DNA of 64,000 nt from Athripsodes cinereus (taxonomy: Eukaryota; Arthropoda; Insecta; Trichoptera; Leptoceridae), in contig OX388311.1 of assembly GCA_947579605.1 (NCBI GenBank), positions 23,562,951-23,626,950 on the forward strand. Direction: 5' to 3'. A program made the position numbers and the translations under genes. Positions 1-13,800 of this stretch are shown here, in pieces; the first letter of the stretch is position 1, and the number at the start of each line of letters is the position of its first letter. The notes under the pieces are model-generated. The model saw only the letters and a program-made list of their open reading frames with translations. It was not told the DNA's origin and did no database searches.

Positions 1-336
1 AATACGTAAACCAAAATATTACATAACAAATTGCTTACACAAAAGTTTTATATTAACGAGTAAAAATATTTTTTTGCGTTCAAAGACAGCGTGCATAAAT
101 AGCAGATAAATCTTCGAAGTATAATTTTCTACGCAATAATAATATTATTGTTATCATCATGTGACCGTGGAATATGAAACACCAACGAAAGTAAAAGTAA
201 CCATAGTAAGAGTCAGTCATTGCCTCTGTACAATGTAATCAGCTGTGCCATGAGGAGATCCCATCATCATCACTCATCAGAGGCGGCTGGTGGGTTGAAC
301 CTATTGATTTGCGTAGGATATATATAAAATACCTTC

Positions 337-690
337 ACATCGGCAAGTGTGGCACGGAAGTAATGCCTGTGAATCACGAGATTCGAATCCCAGCCAGGAA
401 AAAATAATCGAATCGCATTGACCGAAAGATGTAATGGTCTTAGTAGAATATGGTGTTTTATTCAATAATAATTTGTAATGTAGGTATACTTTTTAATGTT
501 TGAAGACTGTAATATTGTAAAATTATCATGCATTTTAAAAGGCAAATGCCGTTTATTATATTTACGAGTTATGATTTAGTGCATTGTATATATTAATATT
601 ATATGTAACTAAATTAATAATCTTAAATAATAATCAAACTTTGGGACTAGCTCAATCTATGTGAATTGTCCATACGCATGTTATACCGAA
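337..690 (+). repeat. tRNA-derived SINE, degraded and interrupted
   Basis: The head includes gtgtggcacggaagtaatgc and a B-box-like gattcgaatccc. The tail matches other copies at tttagtgcattgtatat (574-590) and gggactagctcaatctatgt. The middle has diverged or been replaced by AT-rich sequence. Confidence 0.65.
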
Positions 691-3600
691 CATCGATTTT
701 TCTTTCTTGATCCATGAAGAATAGCTGTGTTATTTAAAAAAAAAGTATACATTTGAAACAATACTGTCGGAGTGAGATAAAATATACAAAAATATTATTT
801 AATTTATAAAGGGACTGTATTGCATCAACACTCATAAGAAGGAACCGCCGCTGTATTCGTTGAGAGGGAAAACAATAAGAGAGTTTTGCGCTCGTAATCT
901 CTAAAATTGATTAAGAGCGGAACCCAATCTTTAGATAATGATTATTACTTTGTCATCCTTAAACTTTCTTAAATTATTGTTAATGATTCAACATTATAGA
1001 TATTTTTTTATTACAGTTGTTTTTTGTAGGTAGGTACGTTTCCTAAAATGCGTGTGATTTTTTAAAAAGGAAATTAAATGTTGCCACATTATTAATTTAT
1101 TTGTTGTAGCATAATTGAAAATGTAATCGGACGTATACTGCTGTTTTATTTTATTATTTGTTTAATTTGATAACTAGAATGTATAATTTATGCTTTTTTA
1201 TTATTTGAACATTGTTTTGAACAAATAATATTTCTTATTTAAGAAATAAAATTATTTTGTGGCACAAATTGCACAAAATAATTATCCTATGTTCTTGATG
1301 ATGATGATGATGATTATGGATGATTTTGTTTTGACGCCGTTTAACAGTCCCTAGACTGTCACAAGGGCGCCTATTATTTTTATTTAACTGTTATAAAATT
1401 TTGAAAACACTTGTGACTGTCACAAATTTGATTAAAATGCGAGAATTTTATGTGAGTTCCAATTGAAGGTATTATTAATTGTCACAAATATCATTCACTA
1501 ATTCGCATTTTTAAATTTGAAATTTTTAACTAATTAAAAAAAATAGCACCCAAAAAATTAACTTTAAAAAACTATTGAAACTAAAAAAAAGTATTAAAAT
1601 TTTGTTAATTTGAACAATTGAACAGTTCTTGAGAGAAATGTCAAAGATCAAAGAAAAGAAATAGTAACTTCATAAATATCCGTATCACAATAATTCTATT
1701 CCAGTGTATGACAACGAATGATAGTAACATAATAGAATAATCCCGAATGCTTTGTTTTTACTTATTTATTACTGTCTAATATCTACTGTACATTATTACA
1801 AGCTGTTTTATACAATATCAAATACAATCACTATTCATGGGCTATTTTATTGTAGAGACTCAATTTCTTCCAACTTACCCAACTTCATACAATTTCGTTA
1901 TAAAATTTTTAGGAAGGAAGAGAGAAAGTACAAAGAAAACGAACAGGTAGGAAAAAGTAATTAGACACAGACGCAAAATTTTAAGTTATAAAATTATTAT
2001 CCTCTACCGTCAGTTTTAAGGCATGAAGAGTGAAGAGCAATCTTATGCTGGAAGGCAGATTATTCCAACAGCGAGAATCATGAAGTAAAAATGAGTTATA
2101 AAAAAAAACTAATTTTGAGGTGGTATCGCCAGTAGAATGGCACAGAGAAAAAAAATTTCATGTCATTTAATCTACCTTTAACTCAGTTCGAGGAGACACT
2201 ATAATAGAATTAAAATTAAAAAAAAATATATAGGTATCTTACTTATGTAGGTACCTACGCAACAAGCTGATCTCTATGTAAACAATTTACATAATATATG
2301 AAATATTCAATCAATAATTTCAAAATATTACATCAAATAGTCATACTATGTGCTTATAATAGACGTACGCATGTCGTCAAGTGTATTATACAACAGCTAA
2401 AGATAAGATTTTAATAACAATATAGGTAGGTACCCACAGGTAGGAACTTCAGTAATTGCAGCAATACACTCAGAAGACCCTTGACTGTCGTTGACCCGAA
2501 GGTACAACTTCTGTGACCAAAACAAAAAGGAAAGTCTGTAATGTAATAAAAGATAATACCTCTTACATAATGATATTTTTTTTTACATAATATTCCCATG
2601 TGAATACAATACAATTTTACAAATTTAATATGGGTTATTAAAATAAATCACTTAATTTCATACATGTAGTAGGTACAAACATTTCATTGGCGGGTGCCCG
2701 AAATTGTATTGTTTAGTAAGTTGTAAAATATTTTCTATTGTTTATAAATAAAAGAGACATTTTAATATAATTTTATGATGATATTTTTTACTAAGGCATT
2801 ATTTTTTTACCCATCACCACATCATAAAAAACACTTTATTTACGAACGAGCTATAAATATTATCGATAATTAATTCTAAGTACAATTAAAAATTTACTAG
2901 ATACATGTAATCTATAAATAAGTTACACATACATAAAAACACATTTTATAATATTATGCATTTATCTGTGAAATTAAAAAACAAGTTTTTTAATATATAT
3001 AAGGACGAAAGACTTTTCTCTCAATAAAAAACAATATTGTCGAAAAGAACATTAAAAAAAAAACAATTTAAAGGGTTTCGATTTTTTAACGATTTACCTA
3101 TCACTTTGAGGGGTAGGTAAGTACTTTACGTAAAATTTCACAATTACGTTCTTGTTACAAAAAAAGAAAAACATTACAAAATTATTGTTACTCAAAAGTA
3201 GTACGCGAGTAATTACTTTTCAATTATATTTTACAAATATCTTACCAAGCATTAGAATTACTAAGGAATGTCGTGAAAATAAACATAAAAGGTTTAAAAC
3301 TGGATGATGCAACAAAGTGTCTACACTTTATGATTACGAGGCACGAGTCAAAACATTATATCTTATTCACAATCTTTCGTTCGACGTTTATTTTGCAAAT
3401 GATATCAAATCATAATTGTGTCTGCCTATAAACATTCTTATAACTATCACACAAGTCATTATTTATTGAAAATAAAATACAATAAGTAGAGATTATTCTA
3501 TTTTATTTATATACATACTTGCTGTACCTACTTAATAATAATTGTGAACACAATGTGCTGGCCATTTGTGCAACGCACCGATAAAACAGTTCATCAGATG

Positions 3601-4140
3601 TTTGTAAACATCAATACAAAAGCATATAATATATAACATCACATTTCTCTCAAACGTGTTAGCTAGTGCATCGACTGCATGGAATAAACATGCCAGTTGT
3701 CCTTTTCGTGCCAATAGAATTTGAAACATTCAAATTATAAAAACACAAATGGTGAAAAAAATTGAATATGAACATTACCAAATTATCGTACAGAATAGGC
3801 TTTCAAACCATTTCTATATATTTTACACAACATATCGTTTAAGACATTTTACATCTTCAATTCTGCGATGTGGATTGTCACCCATCTTTAATGTCTTATC
3901 TTCTATCCCGTGATGGGATAAACAGATGAACCAAATTTCTCTCCGCTTTTTGACTATTCTTATTATTTTCAAATTTAAAAAACTACCTATTTGTTGAATA
4001 TAAAAAGGACTAATAAATATGCTAATAAGTTCATTTAAATCGCTTGACAACTGAAAATTACACAAAACTTCAAAATAAAAAACATTTAAATTCATCAACA
4101 TTCATTCCGGGAATAAATGGTGAATGATTACTTCTACTAT

Positions 4141-4306
4141 TGCGGCGTACAGACAGTTAGTTGCGAACGTCAAACATCAATCGTCAAGCAAAAATCTTAA
4201 ATATTTCGGCGACAATTCGGAGCATTCTTGAATTGTCGCCAAAATATTTAAGATTTTTGCTTGACGATTGATGATTGACGTTCGCATCCAGCTGTCTGTA
4301 CGCCGC
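4141..4306. mobile_element. Hairpin MITE with 77-bp arms
   Basis: The arms at 4142-4218 and 4230-4306 are inverted copies with five mismatches, separated by 11 bases. The ends read gcggcgtacagacag and ctgtctgtacgccgc. The word ctat flanks both sides (4137-4140, 4307-4310), possibly a target duplication. No coding potential; the superfamily is not decided. Confidence 0.8.
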
Positions 4307-4604
4307 CTATGCAGAACAATATTAAAGAATTTAATAACCTCACTCTACGAAAAGTAACGAATGTTAAATAGTATACAGGAATACAAATGCACTTTAATTT
4401 ATATTAATACGTATAATATATTATCATTACACGGAATCAATATTGATTGACAAGCTATGAAATATAAATGCATCAATTATATATTTTCCTTTATATCAAT
4501 CGCAAGTCAATCAAATTGAGACTATTTGATTATCCCTGTAAGAATATGTAGTAACATATTATAATAATGCGCACATAACTTTAATATCATTTTATAAGAC
4601 TGAC

Positions 4605-4725
4605 GCGGTGGTGAGGTACCGTCCATACAGTAAACTTTCCAATTGCTCGATGGAGCGTGCAACCAGCAATGACGGCGCGTGGTGTACAAAAGTACCTCTT
4701 CAGCAAGGCCTAATGAGAACTAATT
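4605..4725. other. GC-rich island of unknown nature
   Basis: About 120 bases are clearly less AT-rich than the surrounding kilobases and open in several frames. The minus strand reads LLYTTRRHCWLHAPSSNWKV then YCMDGTSPPRQ in one frame, and another frame is open too. There are no convincing splice sites. It is probably a fragment of an old mobile element; an upstream exon of the MH2 gene is less likely because no frame resembles MH2 sequence. Confidence 0.3.
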
Positions 4726-7700
4726 GATTCTAATAAATTGACCGTTCATTTTTATTACGAAAAATGAATGAAATAATAATTTTTGAAATTAAATAGTTGA
4801 CAAAGGAGATAAAGTTGCATCTGCTGACTTTTCCCGATATGCAAATTTACAATTATGACATTTCTTACCAGAGGGGGTAGTCAGCGAATTTACAGCATGT
4901 AATTAATATGTTCGTCGAGAATCGTCTTCTCAGTACAAATAAAACTTAAGACGTTCCAGATTGATGGTATGCATACCTGAAGGTGCTAAATATTCTAATG
5001 CCTGCCTTTTGCAGGACAATAATAACTGTTAGTATAAATTTAAATGAGACAATTCTATTTAAATCGATTCGTTTAGAAATAAGTTTATTTCTCATTGTTT
5101 TTTGCATGTTTGTTTTTTAGTATTCATTAAGTTATACGGAAATATCACTTTTTATAGCGATGAAATGCTTCTTTTTTTAGGTACCTGCTAAATCATCTAT
5201 CAGGGAAGCGATACTAATTCAATTTTACAAAAAAAGTTTTAACTTTAAGTTACACACTTTCTTTGATGTATAATATTTTATATTTTCTTTTTATCTGACT
5301 CACTAACCAAGTAATAACATAATGAATTACATAATCAATCCAAAGTTTTAATTAGCGTAATCGTCATTGACAAAGTGAAATCGATTACTTTCCATAAAAT
5401 ATAAAATTTCTCACGTTATTTATTTTGTAAATAATAGACATAAGCGCTCCTAATTTTCTGTCAGGGACGTGTTAAATTCGTCGTGCAATGGGTATCTCAA
5501 AACGTCTATTACTGATAATTAACACGGTCGATACTTAGAATTATCTTGTCAAGTTCTAATTTAGTTCCATAGACACCATTCTGCATACTTACACCTTGTG
5601 ATTGTTACACCATCGATAAGATTTCATAATCTATTAACTATTAATTATGACAGTGTTGTAAACACACTCAAACAGTTTTCACAATACATAAATTAAAACA
5701 AAACGCGTCTGAGCTAAGTGACCAATTTCGTTTTTTTTTGTCTTTAATAGCTTCTTTAAGTGACATAATATCAAGTCCACTCTGAGGAATGCATCTCTTT
5801 CCTGTGTTAGTTGAAAAGATGTTTCCACTCTCTGGATCTGTGTCTATTCTATAACATAACTCAGTCAGGAAAATTTCATTCAGATAAAACATGTTTTGTT
5901 GGGCGGAATTCTTAAGGTGATCCGATCCATTACAGCAAAATTAGCCTAAAAATACAGAGACACCTATAGGAATCTTCTGACTTCGAAAACATCCTAGAAA
6001 GTGGTTATTTCAAATATTTGTAGATATTATTTCAAATATTATTCAAATTCACAACTGTTAAAAATAAAATTATAAATGTAGGTTTTTTGAAAGTATTGTT
6101 TATGAGAGCTATCAACGAAATAAATACTCCTTAATAAACTAAAATGTATATTTTATTTTGCAGATGAGTGTACCTATTAAAAGTCGAAGTTATCATCACG
6201 TATTTTTCGATTCTCACCTCTGTTTTTTTTCAACCGTTAGAAGTGTAAATTGATTTGATAATCTACAATACATCCACCTCTTAGCTTGATAAATAACAGC
6301 GATATTTTGATAATGCGCAATAAAATTATTTTGATTATTACATCTAATTACCTATTACGGATACATGTAAAGGTTACGCTTGTAATATTTAACATGTTAT
6401 ACACTTTCATCACATTAAATAATATATTATAAATGATTTATACTTATCTATGTATTTTATAATATTTAAGTATATATTATCTTCATTCATTAAAGTAGGT
6501 AAAATAATAAAAAAAAAAAGTTAAATTGATTGTAAGGAGGAGGTACCAGAAGGTTTAATCATTCATAAGGTGTATTATTTATTATTGAAATGATTGTGCA
6601 ATAAAACTTATATAATAATTGTTAATTCATGAAGTGTTTGTGTAGGTACTAACTGTTTATACCATTAGAACACTTCGTTAATCATAATTAAGCCCATTCA
6701 TCACTAAGTGTTAAATGAATTCACGTTAGTAGGCAGGTGAGGGTGCCAATAAAATACTGCGAGGTAAAGTTGCTGCTGAATATATTTTCAATCATAATGA
6801 CAATGATTAAGTTGAGTGATTTTTAAAGATGTCGCAAAAATAAGGAGATTAAAGATTTCATTTGCATTCATGACATCATACAAGACACTTTGAAAGGTGT
6901 CATCCAATGTTAGGTATCATATATTTTTATTTTATTTTATATAACTCCATTGTCCATTCAATAACTTATAATTTTGTTTACGGTAATTATATTTACAATC
7001 CAAACTCATCTGAACATAATATTTCAATAATGATTTTTTTTTCATTTGATATCACAGATGAAAAGATAGAGTAGGTAATAAATAATCAATCATTTCATAT
7101 CATACATTGATAAAAGTGTAATTATTACAACGCATGCATGTTCATTGTGCAAAAAAATTACCAGTAAATATTTCAAAGGTTCAATTGCCGCTGAAATGTC
7201 TCATCTCTCTTATCACCTTTGTACGAGTATTAACATTGATTTCTCGATAAATCAAGTGAATATCATCACTTATTGACATGCCAACAACAACTAATTAGTA
7301 TAATCAACTTGATTAAAACACTTTTTGTTTGGAAAACATAAAGAGAGAAGAACCGATGTTGATTTTTAAGTCTTTGTGTTTTTTTTGTTGTCAAATTAAC
7401 GGATAGTTGCTATATTCTATGTGATAACTGAGTAAATTCTGTTATTTACCTATGGTAAAACAACGTACGCATACATATTGTGTGAAATTTACCGATGTAT
7501 TCAAGATAATGTGAATTGATGTGATAGAGGATATTTTTATTAGCCGCATTATATTGAATTGTTTAACCCTAAAATGTCGAACAATATGTCAAACAGGAAA
7601 TCAATTACAAACAATTGTTTATTGTTCATGAAGCAATCAGATGAAACATACAAATAATGATCTAGTTTCTTTGACCGTCTATACTTTCAAGGTAGACATG

Positions 7701-8487
7701 GAGTGGCATTGACCAAGGAAGAAATTATTTTATTTCATCATATAAATACTTTTCAGCTGCGTCATCATTCTTGATTCAATAAAATGTCTCGATTGATTCA
7801 CTCTGTGCCTGTAATTTAATATTACAAGCACAATAATGATATGAGTTATACAATTTTATGACCTTTACATTATAAAAGATTTTTTTTCAATGACGATTGA
7901 CTGCACCCAAGTAGAATATTTCTTTGTTTTATTTTTATACGAAGCAAAGAAAGACTTCTAAGCTATCATTTATTCAGTAGGTACATTTGATGACTTCATA
8001 CATTTCATTTAAGAATTAATAATTATCCGGATGAATTTTACAGCTCCACCTCAAGGGCGTAAGTAGAAAACTGAATAGGTACATAATATTATGTAGAATG
8101 TTGTTTTTTTTAATAAGTCGATACTCCTTATGTAAATATATTACCTATATATAATTTTCTCTGAGACATAACTAAAGAAATAAAACTTTATTGATATCAA
8201 TATAGTGTACAAGCATATGTTTACACGAAATACTAAAAGATTAGTTTACATATAATATCATACTTGATTCCACCAAGCCAAATCGAATGTTTGACAGCAT
8301 AATTATGAGGTCGGTGGTAAATTTTTACCTTGTATCTCTCAACTGAAAGAATAAGAAACAAAAACGTTTTTTAATGGCATTGAAGTTATTCTTAAAATAT
8401 ATACCTAAGATAAAAACTGAAAATCAACGTCAAAAACTGTACCTACAGTCTGTACTAAACAAATGTCCAGTTTTATACTATTCTAGT

Positions 8488-8740
8488 GTTCCTTGGACCA
8501 TCCGGCAAAGAATTGGTCTCCCACTGTCTTTCGTTTTCGAGTGTCCTGTAAAAGGCAGATGTACGAAGTCATAAAGATATTTCCCATCTTATATTCAGCG
8601 ATGAGGTTTGCCGCCCTTCCAAATGTCTTAATTTTGTTGGCATAACCATGATAGCTTGCACGTTTATTATAGGTATCTAGTCTACTGGCTATCCCATTTG
8701 TGGTTTATTCCGTGATGGTATAGTAGTAGTAGTAATAATA
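8488..8740 (+). repeat. Dispersed ~250-bp repeat, family B, full copy
   Basis: One of about 20 copies. The family pattern is a 5' part with ggcaaagaattggtctcc and gtcctgtaaaaggcag, a middle with attcagcgatgaggtttgcc, a 3' part with tggctaccccacttgtggga and ccgtgatggtat, then a short tandem tail (tag, taa or ta). This copy ends in a (tag)n/(taa)n tail. No tRNA-like promoter is visible. It could be a SINE or a LINE 3' tail. A 66-residue open frame here is a by-product. Confidence 0.75.
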
Positions 8741-9023
8741 TGTATGGCATTAAATTCTATTACTTGTGTTTCTTTAATTATTGTACATTAAATAACAAAA
8801 CGTAACATTTGGCATATTATAGTCTTTATCCGAGTGGTGAAGACCAACTATAATAATACGCGTTACCTTTTATCAGTTACATACAATCTGTTGGTTAATT
8901 AAGAAAAATGATATTAGATATAAGAAAATTAGATATAATCGCATAATAAACATCTAATATTTGCTGTTATGTTATGATGAATACATCATTACATGTATAA
9001 TTTTAAATAATTGTTATTTATAT

Positions 9024-9145
9024 CTATTCTGGGTGTTACATGAGCATAATACATAGTTAAGTTCATTACATATGCGTATCGTCGCGTTAGTATCTATGTA
9101 TTATACAAGATTCATTTCTTAGTTTGGGACTAACTTTATGTTATA
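9024..9145 (+). repeat. tRNA-derived SINE, tail only
   Basis: Matches the body of the other copies: tctgggtgttacatg, then gtatcgtcgcgttagtatct, then agtttgggactaact. The tRNA-like head is absent, as in a 5' truncated insertion. Confidence 0.65.
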
Positions 9146-10669
9146 TTGCTCAATACAATAATAAAGATGTACTAAAAAATATAACGATGAAATTATTCAA
9201 TTAACTAATATGTATTTAGGCATATTATTTTAATCCGACACAAAATTGTTTAAACTTATGTAAGGCACAGGTAATTGTGTTATGTGATTATGGTGTATGT
9301 TTATTACCAAATATTGTTTAACTTTTAATAAGTGACTACAAAATAATAATAATGTGTGTAATAGGCGATAAGATTTGTTAGTTTTCTTTTTTAATTTTCA
9401 ATTTGCATCGAACTATTTGTGATTTTTTTTGTATATGTTTAATGGCCTTGTGCCGTATATGTTATTATAAATAAATAAATTTATTTAACACATGTTGATT
9501 AAAAAATCAATTGATTGATACATTTGATTAAACGATGAGGCCTGACACCCTGATTTTCTTATTTTTTATCGGCACAGAGTTGAAGACTTTGCAGGTTTAT
9601 TCCATTTAGTTAGTCTGCTGGCTACCCCAATTGTCGAAAATGCCATGTTTCTAACATATTTGATAATGAAAATAAATAGAGTTTACTTACGCGGTAATCT
9701 TAAAATTAAATTGATTGGAACAATCAATAAAATAATGGAAAGGGCTGATTAAAAGTTAATTGTTGAGTGATGATGTACGCCACCTTTTATGGAAGTTTTA
9801 TTACCTATCTCTTATTTTTAAACATATTTGATATCAATATCTTATTTTTATTTAAGGGATGAAGAAGGCGTTCTATTACACTGATTGTATTTAATGAGTT
9901 TTATACCTACCCTACTCGCGTAAGATGCTGTGAGATGGCGCTAATAGAAAGTATTTGTATTAAGATTTATTTTCAATGAGATTTGAATAAGGTTATAGTT
10001 TACAGGTATATACTCATTCAAGTATATTAACTGAAACATAATACGACACTTTACTGACGCTGTCAAACAACGGAATAAAGAAAACGTCAATTAATTAAGA
10101 AACAATTTAGATATCAAATGCTTTATCAAAGCCTTTGTAATTTGAACTTAACACCTCTTGATTAGTTCAAAGGCATATCAATGATTTAAATTTTTCATTT
10201 CAATAAGCTATTCAATGTTTTGTGTTTTTGAAAGCTATGATATTACAAAAACGTTGCCTATTAAAATCTTTAGAAATATTGTTTTGTCTAAAAATTTCAT
10301 CATGATAAGGATAAATTTCATCATAATCGAATGTGTTGATGTTTTTTCGTGTATTTTTGATTATTAACGCATTATATTTTATTGTTCCAGAATTGGTGTC
10401 TGCGGTTTTGATAATCCCATGAGAGACCAAAAAACAGATGACTGCAAAAGGCATGTTGGTCAGGTAAGAAATTCCATTGGCCATTCCTAATATTTTGAAA
10501 GATGAAACTTAGTTTCTATTAGACACAAACGGATATTAAAATAATGTAAAATCTGTATAAAGGCTTTCAGTTGGGTAAATATAATAAAGAATGATAACCA
10601 CTTACATTTCTTTTGAGCGTATCAAAATATAATAAATTGAATTTACAAAAAAAATATTTTGTTTTCCAG

Positions 10670-10837
10670 GGTGTCAAAATAAAGATGGACGACGCCGGTA
10701 ATATCCTCATTAGGCGCTACTCCAAGGGTAATGTCTATGTGAAGAGTACAGCCGCGGCTCCAAATGATGAGAACGCTATAGGACAAGATATTCTCAAGTT
10801 ACCAGGCCAGGCCTTAGAGCATGAAAAAATCGTAAAG
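10670..10837 (+). CDS. Coding exon 1 of window: mid-MH2 domain
   Basis: This 168-nt exon encodes 56 residues from GVKIKMDDAGNILIRRYSKG to EKIVK. The acceptor is a pyrimidine-rich tract ending in ttttccag; the donor is gtaagc. It starts and ends in phase 0. The GV-x-I, G-N-I-x-I and NVYVKS pattern aligns with the Smad MH2 strands whose Smad counterpart reads GVRLYY...IFVQS. In Smads this lies halfway through the domain, so at least one coding exon must precede it. I found no such exon in the first 10.6 kb. An in-frame ATG at 10685 is internal to the domain and is an unlikely start. Confidence 0.9.
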
Positions 10838-13800
10838 GTAAGCTAAAAAAATTTTTTTGTCAAAATTTATCTTATATGTTCGCAAAAATGTTAAATGGAA
10901 CGCATAGTGAACAAGTGTTACTAACCCATTTTCCAATTCAACTTGTTTGCATTTTTTACTGGGCATATCAATTTATATAAGCAAATCACTGGTCTCTGTT
11001 TTTTTGTCAAAACCTTAATTCTGTTATCCTAAAATTATCCATGTTGATATATGTTTTTGGCTATCTTCGTGCTATTCCATTCAGACATTGGTTTGTTATC
11101 TTAATTTCTTAGACATATTATCTAGGAACCAATTTTTTACTTCAAATAAATCGTGCTAACTATTTTCTACGTACTAAAGCAGTATTTATTACATTAAAGA
11201 GAGCTTTATTTTTGCCAATAAATAATTAAATATAAAGATTATATCGATAGCATCTGTATCGGGAGCATTCAAAAAGTTTGTCGTGACTGGAAAATCGGCG
11301 ATATGTCAACTATCACTTTTTCAAACATTTTTACTACTTTAGATAAAATCGCAATTCACAATATAATATCTCAACCGAATCCTCTTCAATCATTTCTCTA
11401 ACAATGTCTCTCACGACCGCAGGGCAATAGTGATTATTGCATAATGTCAAGTATAATTACTATTTTTATCTCCATAATTTGACGTATGTACCTTTTAATG
11501 AAGGCTTTCACTGATGAACTATTCACCTTTATTTTTTACACGTTTTTATTTTTATTTTCAAAGACATTATTATTATTACGACAGCACTATATTGTATCTT
11601 TTAGTTTGTTTGTTATGATGAATACATCATCACAAATGTTTTTGATGTGTGCAAACATTTTAGATTGTATGATACATGCTACAAAATAGTACCTACCATC
11701 ATTTCACTACACTATTATTCCAAAATGTATGTTTATAGTTGCATCAATGGTATCAAACGGGTTATTAAATTTTGTGTAGACAATTTTAGCAACCACTTAT
11801 AATGTGAATGCTTGTGATATTCTATAAAGTAAATATTAAAAATTTCTTTACATTTTATTTGATTATTACTTATTTAGTCGGCCGGTGTGGCAGAGGTAAC
11901 GCTCTTGCCTTTGAGTCACGAGGTCCCGGGTTCGATTCCCGGCCATGGCAAAAATGAAGAATGACCTTTTACAAATTGTCCTGGGTCTGGGTGTAACATG
12001 TATTAATGTGTTTAGTGCATTGTATATTTGTGTATCGTCGAGTTAGTACCCATAATAAAAGATTCAATCTAAGTTTGAGACTAGCTCGGTCTGTGTGAAT
12101 TGTCTATACGTGTTATGTCTATACGTGTAATGTTATGTTGACATCTTTATTTTCCCTAATGTAGTATGATACATCTTCTTTACATTTTTTCAATTAAGTG
12201 ATTATTGTCTGTTAAAGAATGATGCATTTTTATTGGTATGTACGTCTTGAAGCCTTGAACATTTCAATCAAGAGGTATAATAAACCTCAATATTTTATGA
12301 ATAAGATACTAATGTAATTACGTTGCTTAAAATATAAAATTTTAATGTTATTAAAATGATCATAGAACCGTATCATTGATCACAATATACTTTACATTAC
12401 TTGTTGAAAAAAATCTTAATTATTGTTAGGTTGTAATAATCAAAATCTTACGTGTTTTATTTGTTTTTTAATAATAACATAATTCGTAATATCTAATAAT
12501 AGCATACAATTAAACACCATGATTACTTAAACAAAAAAAAACATTTAAGATCTCTTATGATTTGTTATAATATGTAACAAATAAACACCCTTTAAAAAAT
12601 TAACAGAAGTTCAAATCAGTTCCGTGATTATTGCTGCAAAAAAGAGAACAAATCATTGCAAATCGGGATCTTAATATTGATCATATTTAATAACTTCTAT
12701 ATTTGAATAGTCACGCTTTTAAATAATCGTATTGAAATTGAAAATTTGTACAATTAATGATTATGAATTTAAATCGATTAATTGTTATAAATGATGAATT
12801 ATTCGTCTGCGTTTGTATTAATTACCGTTGTAATTGGACGATCTTTACATTCGTTTCCGGTTTATCATCGGTTTGACCTTTCGTGTTTGTTCAAAGTAAA
12901 TTTGATATTTTAAGACATAATGTCAAGGCCCGTATAGTTTTTAGTTGGTGTTAGTAAATGTAAGTAATTGAGTTTATGAAATATAACGTTCAAGTTTTAT
13001 TATTAACATAATTATATACCACAAATTATAGAAAAACTTTAGACTTCAAATCTACACCATGACATAAAAAAAGTAAAATACTCACATACTTAAAACAAAA
13101 ATATTTTATTGAAAAAAACTGTGTGAAAATTCTAAAAAACATGCCTTCTATTTTTATATTTACTTACTGAAAGACACACCCAAAATAAAGTAAAATATGT
13201 GACTCGTTAGTAATAAAAATCATTAGGATATTCCATAAGTTAAATTCAAACACGTCACAATATCCTACATAAAATCACTTTATATAAATTGATTATACCA
13301 AAAATCATATCTAAGATTTTTTTATTGTATCTCTCTTAATTTCTTCCTGAGATTGTTTATTGAGCTGCCATGACCAACTCCTCTATATTATTTTTCAAAA
13401 TTTAAACCCAGAAAAAATCTAAGGTATTTATACTTATCGTTCACGGTTCTTACTTCAAAAGCTCTATCAATCTATCATTACGCTTGTTTTTTGACATTTA
13501 ATCCGGAAACGTTGATTAATTGTAATGTATTGTTTACGTAAAATAGTTTTAACGTAGAAATCGTTTTATTGAAACGTAAATAGGTGAGAATATCCGCGCA
13601 CCATTCTTCTTTTATCATAATGATTTCTGAAAGTGTCGGTGCTAAATGCGTTGAAAGTTGATGCATAATGTGAGAGGCGATTATTCGTGATGATATGACA
13701 AATTTATTTTACATATATTGAGAAAGTGGTTGAGTACGTTATTATATTTATAAAATATATGTTATCATATTTATAAATATTCGGTTGAGTGTCGTAAATG

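Larger units (their letters stand above)
1..10669. other. Upstream AT-rich region, probably intron of the MH2 gene, no exon recognised
   Basis: Because exon 10670-10837 begins inside the MH2 domain in phase 0, an upstream exon must exist. I searched both strands by eye for the preceding MH2 half with a donor site and saw none. The region holds degraded SINEs (337-690, 9024-9145), a hairpin element (4141-4306), a GC-rich island (4605-4725) and dispersed repeats (8488-8740, 9540-9650). Short open frames here are repeat or AT-rich chance frames. Confidence 0.55.

Noticed and set aside
8374..8574. Open frame of 66 residues, and similar ones at 19452, 29354 and 55830
   Set aside because: All lie in family B repeat copies whose frames are not conserved between copies.
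10685..10687. ATG in KIKM as the start codon of the gene
   Set aside because: It lies within the MH2 strand and would remove half the domain; a good acceptor just upstream shows this is an internal exon.
11890..11960. True tRNA gene
   Set aside because: The promoter boxes are good, but the same head is joined to the same non-tRNA body in several copies, so it is a SINE.
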